64,000 bases of DNA from Nematostella vectensis (taxonomy: Eukaryota > Cnidaria > Anthozoa > Actiniaria > Edwardsiidae). Both the position numbers and the translations under genes were made by a program. Position 1 is the first letter of the stretch. Each line of letters starts with the position of its first letter. The notes under the pieces are model-generated. The model was not told where the DNA came from. It saw only the letters and a list, made by a program, of their open reading frames with translations, and ran no database searches. Where the stretch lies: the NCBI RefSeq assembly GCF_932526225.1, contig NC_064035.1:14020566-14084565 (forward strand), given 5' to 3'. Positions 54,901 to 63,900 of this stretch are shown piece by piece.

Positions 54901-57900
54901 TGTTGTACCAGAGACCACTGCTGCACCTGAGACCACTGTGGCACCTGAGATCACTTCTGCAACTGAGACCACTGCTGCACCTGAGACCACTGTGGCACCT
55001 GAGACCACTGTGGCACCTGAGACCACTGTGGCACCTAAGACCACTGTGGTACCTGAGACCACCGCTCCACCTGAGACAACTGTGGCACCTGAGACAACTG
55101 CTGCACCTGATACCACTGCCCTAGAGACCACTGTTGTACCAGAGACCACTGCTGCACCTGAGACCACTGTGGCACCTGAGATCACTTCTGCAACTGAGAC
55201 CACTGCTGCACCTGAGACCACTGTGGCACCTGAGACCACTGTGGCACCTGAGACCACTGTGGCACCTGAGACCACTGTGGCACCTAAGACCACTGTGGTA
55301 CCTGAGACCACCGCTCCACCTGAGACAACTGTGGCACCTGAGACAACTGCTGCACCTGATACCACTGTGGCAGGTGAGACCACTGCTGCACCCGATACCA
55401 CTATGGCACCTGAGATCACTGTGGCACCAGAGACCACTGTGGCACCAGAGACCACTGTTGTACCAGAGACCACTTCTGCACCTGTTACCGACGTTGCACC
55501 AGAGAGCACTTTGGTACCTGAAACAACTGTTGCACCTGATACCACAGTAGCACCTGAGTTCACTGTTGTGCCTGAGACCACAATGCCTCCTCCAAAGACA
55601 GATGTATCTGTAACAGGTCATTATTTTATTTTAAAAGTTATCCATGGAATGATCAAAGTTTATTTAATTAGAATGTCTATAGTTAATAGGAGAAAGTAGC
55701 ATTTTGACTTTCCTTTATTTAGTGTCTATTTGATTGGTAAAATGCTTTTTCTTTCATTCTATGCAATAACTGTTGATATTCTTTGCTGTTCTCTTTATGT
55801 GTTTAGCAATTTCGAAGCAAATTTGAGTTTCATAATTTCCTTTTGATAATATCAGTTCTATAAGCATTCATTAAAAATGTTTCAAACTTGAAAAACAAGT
55901 TGTTTTCACTGCAGTTGCACGTAGTTTTGAATTAAATTGAAGCTTCAACCAATGGAAAGCATTTGAATAATCGTTATAGAACATTATTGTTTTCCCCCAC
56001 CCTTTCATATTTACGTTTCTGCTGTTTTATTATTAAGATTTTTCTTTTCTTTTAACTTTGTATAGAAGCAACTAAGGCACCTGTGGATCAGCTCAAAACA
56101 AAGCAGCCAACAATTGCTACAGCTAAAACCACTGCTGCACCAGAGACCACTATTGCACCTGAGACCACTGTCGTACCGGAGACCACTCCCGGACTGGAGA
56201 CAACTTCTGCGCCTGAAAGCACAGCTGCAACAGAGTCAACTGTGGCACCTGAGACCACTGTGTCACAAGAGACCACTGTAGCACCTGAAACCACTGTGCC
56301 AACAGAAACCACTGCTGCACCTGAGACCACTGTGGCACCTGAGATCACTGTTTCACCTGAAACCACTGTGGCACCTGAGATCACTGCTGCACCTTATACC
56401 ACTTTGGCACCTGAGACCACTTTGGCACCTGAGAGCACTGTTGCACTTGAGAGCACTGTGGCTTCGGAGACCACTGTGGCACCTAAGACCACTGCTGCAT
56501 CTGAGGCCACTTTGGCCCCTGAAAGTGTGGCACCAGAGACCACTGCTGCACCGAAGAGCACTCTGGCAACTGAGACTATTGCTGCACCTGATACTACTAT
56601 GGTACCTTTGACCACTGTTGCACCAGAGACCACTGTGGCACCTGAGACCACTGTGCCACCAGAGACCACTGTAGCAACTGAAACCACTGGAGCACCAGAG
56701 ACCACTGCTGCACCAGAGAGCACTCTGGCACCTGAGACCACTGCTGCACCAGAGACCACTGTGGCACCTGAAACCACTGCTGCACCTGATACTCCTATTG
56801 TACCTGAAACCACTGTGGCACCTGAGAGCACTGTGGCACCAGAGACCACTGTGGTACCGGAGACCACCCCGGCACTTGAGACAACTTCTGCGTCTGAAAG
56901 CACAGATGCAACAGAGTCAACTGTGGCACCTGAGGTCACTCTGCCACCAGGGACCACTGTAGCACCTGAGACCACTGTGGCACCTGAGACCACTGCTGCA
57001 CCTGAGATCACTGTGGCACCAGAGACCACTGAAGCACCTGATACCACTGTGGCGCCTGATACCACTGTGGCACCTGAGAGCACTATGGCACCTGAAACTA
57101 CTGTAGCACCTGAGACCACTGTGGCACCTGAGACCACTGCTGCACCTGAGATCACTGTGGCACCAGAGACCACTGAAGCACCTGATACCACTGTGGCGCC
57201 TGATACCACTGCTGCACCTGAGAGCACTGTGGCACCTGAAGCTACTGTAGCCCCTGAGACTACTGTTGCACCAGAGATCACTGCTTCACGTGAAACAACT
57301 GTGGCACCTGAGAGCACTGTGTCGCCTGTAAGCACAGTTGAACCAAAAACCACGATTGCTTTGCCCGTAACAACGTTAGTCCAACTTAGTACAACTTCCG
57401 TTGGACCATCCCCGACCCCGACTACTACCGATGTTGGTGCTATTGAAGGAAATGAATGCCTTTTGGGCTCATCGAAGTGTGATCGTATGGCTAAGTGTAT
57501 TGACACCTTAAGTGGATTCAAGTGCGAATGTAACAAGGGCTTTGAGGGAAATGGCTTCAATTGTGCAGGTAAAGTATGACTATGCTAGCACTTTACTCAC
57601 TTGGACAGTTTGAAGACCCCATTTACTTAAAATGCATTGTGCAATTTATCCCTTGCTACCAAGTTCCAGGGAATTCATTTGAATAATCATTTTGTGTTAT
57701 ATACCCTGGTTCCAGAACTTTGCTTGCATGAGTTATCGCAAGCTTCATGTGGTGGGCTTTGCTTGTTAGTAACTAAAAAAAGAGCGATTCCCTGGGAACA
57801 GCATTATTGTTATAAAAGGATAATACAGAATTGATTTGAGATTGGAGAACACAATATCTACCTTTTAGAACAATGTCTGTCTCTTAGAATCTCTTAAAAA

Positions 57901-60900
57901 AGATTGTGTCTTATTTTCCGGTGAATGATGTCAATTTATGCTTTTATTTCGGGTGCTGTAAATATCCATATTTCTACCAATAGAGAAAGTATCGACGATG
58001 TGGAAAAGGATAAAACTGGCACTTGATGTCCTTATCATTCCATGAACGTTCTGTTTTCTCTTGTAAGATATCAACGAGTGCGACAATGGCAAGAACGACT
58101 GCCACGGCAATGCGCGATGCATCAATGCTCCCGGCTCGTACGACTGCAAGTGCAACAAAGGCTTTAAAGGAGATGGGAAAACGTGTCTAGGTAATTGCCT
58201 TGTATAAGTTGTGTATTGCACCTTTATTCAATGTCTAGCTGTTAGGCTAAAGGTTCGGGCGACTTATTTTGGGAATGTTCATGAAGTATTTCAAAGTAGG
58301 GAGGAAATATTTTGTTTCGAGAGAAGAGGCGCCTCTTTGAATATTCTATGCCCTCATCTGTTATATTCAGTATGGCCCCTAATGGAAGTCCGTTATATCG
58401 AGCTTTCGCCGTATTTAGGGACAGACCATTTGATATTTCACGGGGGGAGGGTGGAATGTATAACCCCCCCCCCCCCCCCGCCGAAAAAAAACAACAAAAA
58501 TAAACAAATGAACACGCACAGACTGGCAGAAAAAAATCGTCATATCCTTCGGGAAAAAAAGTAAGCAGCAAAACTGCCCGGGAAAAAATCGAGGAAGAAC
58601 ATTTAGGCACCCCCCCTCCCCCGTCAGATATTAAATGGTCTGCCCTCACAGTTCAGTTCCGAAAGCCCTCTAATAGTCAATTTTGTTGTTTTCTAGACGT
58701 AGATGAATGCGCTGATGGCACGGCGATGTGTGCATTGAAGGCTTCATGTCTGAACACACTCGGCTCGTTCAGATGCAATTGCATCAAAGGCTTCACCGGT
58801 GATGGCAAAACATGCCAAGGTAGTTTGCCATACCCTACCCGGGACTACCACCTTTTGTCAAGTGCCGAGGACACGTCTACTTTCTTCAGTCTTCTGATTA
58901 CACACGCTTTAGTCACAATACGAACCTTTATTGTGGACCCTGGATAAACTGATAAAAGTGGTCAGCAGTGGCCCTTTGCGCATGCGTGTTATTGCTCATG
59001 CACGTTGGTTGGTTGGTGAAGTCGTCATTTAACTTGTGTTTTCGTCGTATCTTCTCAGTTTCCTTGTTTTCTCTCTTTCTTTATCTCGATTTTCATTTAC
59101 AGAGCGCACTTGCTCTCACTTGTTTAAGATATATAGTGCTCCGATTTTTTTTTTACTAATGTTGCGGTAATTTCGAAAATTTTCGACTTTTTTTTTGAGA
59201 ATTTCTGCGGATCTCGTTTTTTCTTGTGCTTTAATTAAACCCGTCTGGAAGTGATATCCTTTCAGCCGACCCCATTTGGGTCATCACTTCACAGCCCTAC
59301 ACAAATTGGCCCATTTAACCGCTTGGCAGAGAGTGTATTCTCTTCCATACCTGGGCTGAATGAGGCTGTGAAATTGAGTATGAATTTAATGGTTGAATTT
59401 AAACGACACCATGCAAATAAAGCATACATTGTGATGCTTTATTGCTAACTACCCGCTTCATGCGAGCTCCCAGACGCTCTTTCCACGATGTATTCTATAG
59501 CTCCATTGAACTGTTTGTCCGTACTCTTAGTCGGCTGAACTCCATCGTGGTTTGAAACAGAAATCGCCTCGTTTCTATGCCAGGCCGAGCTAATGTTTGT
59601 TTATTCGAAACCTGGTAAGAGCCAGTCGCATCCTGTGTGATGTAATAATTAGATTACACTCAAAGTTCTCAATCAGCGTCAGCTTGTGTAAATCGACGGA
59701 GACAGTTACCTCCGTGGTATTTAATAAACTCTACCCGATGGCTTCTTGTATCGGATGTTTATTAATCATAGTGACCTTCTAAGGGGTCAGATCCTAGCGA
59801 CGGACTTTAGCTAGCCGTATTTGGATTACCTGTGCGTGCCAGATTCTTTGCTTGAGGCTTTGCAAATACTTTTTCTTTATATAAACAACTTATTACGCGG
59901 TTTCGTTCAGTCTTGTGTTACAAAGAGCTAATATTATCTTTATCTATTCATTGCCCATTTCGCACGCGTCGTTTAACTAAAACAAGTAGCATGTGCTTAT
60001 AACTTTGTAAACACTGGTATTTATTGGTGTATAATCCCACAATTGGCTTCCTTTTGAAATTTGATTGAAATATCTGCCCTGCTAATAAGGGGTTAGATTT
60101 GTCCAAAGATCTGTACTCGACTGCGTGTACCATGCATGTTGACGAGCCATGGGGCAAAGGGCAATCAGTTGAACAACTTTTGGCAGCTGATAAGATCCTT
60201 TATCGGGTTTTAAGTTCTTAACCTCTCTTTACGACAAGCAAGCATTTAATGATGTGCCAGTGCTAATTAAATAATGGTTCTAGTGGATGAACTGTAGATT
60301 ACCCCGTGTCCTTTATTCTCTTCCGCTTGATATTTATGAATGTATTTCTCCAGACGCTTTAAAACATCTTATCAGGAGGTGTTCAAAAGTTTCTTTATTT
60401 GAGAATAAACAGTGGTCTATTTATATAGATTCTCACATAAAGTATGTCTTTTTTTATTATTTTTTTACTATCGTCCATACGGTAAATGTGTTGACGTTGC
60501 GTGAACATGCTTTGCCACGCCTTATCGTAATGCAAAGATAACTCGAGTGTTTCGTTTCAAAACACCACCATTTCGGATGATAAGACCTTATTCTCAAAGT
60601 ATCGATTACATGCACGAAAACAATATTTCATGCAATATACCTTATCATATCTCACTTTCTCCAAGAACTCATTTTTGGAGACATTTTTAGCTTATAATCT
60701 ATTATCACTATTCATACTTAGGAATGGTATGGAAATGGTTATACTGACGCAATAACTATTTTCCGCGAATACTCGCCAATATAGTGGAGAAAAAAAGTGA
60801 GATAACATAAAGTTGATTTCTTTGCATTGAATAAAGACTTATTGTATATATTATAATCAATTATTCGGTGTCTAATTGCGGAATTATGATTAGAGAATAT

Positions 60901-63900
60901 GGAATCTGAGCTCAGACTTTTTGAAAACTTTTGGTGTCGTCAGCGATAACGATAAGGATGAGGTGTATTTGAAGAAAAAAGGTGAAATATTCGTTGTGGT
61001 TGCTATTCTTCTTCTACCCTTTCCACTCTTTGTACTCGGTGCTTGAGTGGTTCGCCTAAGGCTATTATCTTTTTGTGTTTTGTTAAGGTTTTATTTTCCC
61101 CTAAGCCTACTTGTTACTGTCTATCCCTTCCTAGTCTGCTTTCATCAGTCTCGACTTTGTGGGGAGCGAAATATCGCATGATTGGCACATAACAGTCTAT
61201 TATCTTTTTTTATTTTTTTACTTATTTTTCTCAACTATTCTATAAACATTCTTAACAAGTATAGCATTAGAAAGGTCGTCTGCCTGCCTTCCTTTTTTAT
61301 ACTTAAGCGATAATCCCCCTTGAACTCGCACCAGTCACGGTTTTTCGCCCCTTTCTTCCCAGATCCTTGCTTTCAAGGTGACAAAATAATTTTGATTTTC
61401 ACGTAAATATTCCAGTTCGAAGTAGAAGACGTCCTGATTGTTGTGTTAATTGTTGTCAGATGTTAACGAGTGTGGTCGTCGGGATCCATCCCCATGTGAT
61501 CCAAACGCCAAGTGCATCAATATGATGGGCTCCTACGCCTGTAGGTGCAACGAAGGCTTCCTTGGAGACGGTACCAATTGCACTGGTGAGTACAAAGCCA
61601 TTGAAGTGAGGAGGGGGGGGAGTGAGGATGGGGGGGAGGAGCTACAGGATAAAAGAGGAGACTAAGCCACTGCGAGGTAGGTCGGGAAGAGGGAAAGGGG
61701 GTAAGCTTAACCCTCTATGCCTGTGGGTGCAACGAGGGCTTCCTTGGAGACGGTACCAATTGCACTGGTGAGTACAAAGCCATTGAAGTGAGGAGGGGGG
61801 TGGGGGGAGTGAGGGTGGGGGTGGGGGGAGGAGCTAGAGGATAAAAGAGGAGACTAAGCCACTGCGAGGTAGGTCGGGAAGAGGGAAAGGGGGTAAGCTT
61901 AACCCTCTATGCTTGTGGGTGTAAGGAGGGCTTTCTTGGAGACGGTACCAATTGCACTGGTGAGTACAAAGCCATTGAAGTGAGGAGGGGGGGGGGGGGG
62001 TGAGGGTGGGGGGGAGGAGCTAGAGGATAAAAGAGGAGACTAAGCCACTGCGAGGTAGGTCGGGAAGAGGGAAAGGGGGTAAGCTTAACCCTCTATGCTT
62101 GTGGGTGTAAGGAGGGCTTCCTTGGAGACGGTACCAATTGCACTGGTGAGTACAAAGCCATTGTAGTGAAGGGGGGGGGAGTGAGGATGGGGGAGAGGTG
62201 CTAGGGGATAAAAGAGGAGACTAAGCCACTGCGAGGTAGGTCGGGAAGAGGGAAAGGGGGTAAGCTTAACCCTCTATTCTTGTGGGTGTAAGGAGGGCTT
62301 CTTTGGAGACGGTTCCAATTGCACTGGTGAGTACAAAGCCATTGAAGTGAGGGGGGGGGGGGGGGGAGTGAGGATGGGGGAGAGGTGCTAGAGGATAAAA
62401 GAGGAGACTAAGCCACTGCGAGGTAGGTCGGGAAGAGGGAAAGGGGGTAAGCTTAACCCTCTATGCTTGTGGGTGTAAGGAGGGCTTCCTTGGAGACGGT
62501 ACCAATTGCACTGGTGAGTACAAAGCCATTGTAGTGAAGGGGGGGGGAGTGAGGATGGGGGAGAGGTGCTAGGGGATAAAAGAGGAGACTAAGCCACTGC
62601 GAGGTAGGTCGGGAAGAGGGAAAGGGGGTAAGCTTAACCCTCTATGCTTGTGGGTGTAAGGAGGGCTTCCTTGGAGACGGTTCCAATTGCACTGGTGAGT
62701 ACAAAGCCATTGAAGTGAGGGGGGGGGGGGGGGGGGAGTGAGGATGGGGGAGAGGTGCTAGAGGATAAAAGAGGAGACTAAGCCACTGCGAGGTAGGTCG
62801 GGAAGAGGGAAAGGGGGTAAGCTTAACCCTCTATGCTTGTGGGTGTAAGGAGGGCTTCCTAGCAGAAGGTGCTAATTGCTGACTACCAAGAGAGAGTAGT
62901 GGAGAGTAGAATAAGGGATGGGAAAAGGGGGGGCGGAATCAAGGCTCTAGGGGTACACCTTCTGCGCCTGTAGGTATAACGAGGGCTTCGTTGGAGACGG
63001 TACTTAGGGAACAAACACGTTTCTTGACGACGGACGGCAACCGAAAGTAGAAGTTTTGTGTGTGTGTGTGTGTGTTTAACGCTATCACGCCGCTAGGAGA
63101 AGGAATTGCGAGGTGGAAAAGATATGTCTTCTCTGTCATTAAGCTGGAGCAAAATGTCAAACTTCTCGTTGCCTTCAATTGTTCAAAAACGTGTTTGCTC
63201 AGTCTCAGTCATGTGGGAGGTCAGGAAACAGTGAGGGTAAAAGTGATAGGGGGTAGAAATTACATACTGCAAACTTGTATTTGCAATATAATCTCTTATA
63301 TCTTTTATATCTCGTATAGACGTCGATGAATGCTCCACCCCTGGCGTCGCAACCTGCAGTAACCTCGCCACGTGTATCAACACCCCCGGCTCTTTCAAGT
63401 GTGAGTGCAAGCCAGGCTATAAGGGCAATGGCGAGATATGCACCGGTAAGTACGCCTCGTCATATCGACCATGGTTATTCATATACAGCTGTACAAATTT
63501 ATAATAGGGTTACTAACATGGGCGGCGGAAGTAAAAAAAATATTGTGAGTGGGGGCACAAATATTTATTTTTATCTGCGACTTCCCTGTCTCTCCTTGGA
63601 AGGGTACTACGATATTTACGTCATTGACAACGTAAAAATCTTAAATAATTTTATTTAAGATACTAAAGCAATTTTGATTTTGATTTTTATATATGATATG
63701 AAATTATATAGCAATCATGGCTAATTGTTCTAGACATGAGTTTTTTTTAATTAAAATTTAGTTTTGAGCTGTTTTTATTGTAGGATTGGTTTAATTGAAC
63801 AGTGAAAACAAAACGAGTTGAGACGCTGAGATAAGCATCTCCTTTGCATGAGGTTTCATAGCTTACGAAACCACGCGTCATGCATGTCTGATCTACGGGC

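Larger units (their letters stand above)
32670..56065 (+). repeat. Tandem exon-intron duplication array (B-type introns)
   Basis: Ten introns of 422-452 bp are near-copies of each other: 32670-33091, 39249-39700, 41561-42011, 43320-43770, 45133-45583, 47072-47517, 48250-48697, 50816-51261, 51994-52439 and 55617-56065. Each starts GTCATTATTTT, contains ATGGAATGATCAAAG and GCAATAACTGTTGATATTCC (with variation), and ends ACTTTGTATAG or CCTTTGTATAG. The repeated unit is therefore intron plus whole mucin exon, not the 18-bp unit alone. The lengths 451/451/451 and 446/448/446/446 define two subgroups that give the duplication order. Confidence 0.95.

Noticed and set aside
26055-55550. Sense-strand ORFs rich in HLRPLW and QRPL (for example 31005-31667 and 55134-55550)
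   Set aside because: They are the second reading frame of the mucin exons. The first frame joins in phase across every intron and links to the lectin and EGF domains.
52462-55581. 1,039-codon antisense ORF (VVSGA repeats) and similar antisense ORFs at 37102-39213, 39723-41525, 48720-50780 and others
   Set aside because: The 18-bp mucin unit has no stop in any antisense frame, so long antisense ORFs are automatic. They have no signal, domain or splice structure.
61715-62700. Extra EGF exons in the tandem array
   Set aside because: The copies contain only the 3' half of the domain, have no acceptor, and copies 3-7 have diverged; they cannot form complete EGF modules.
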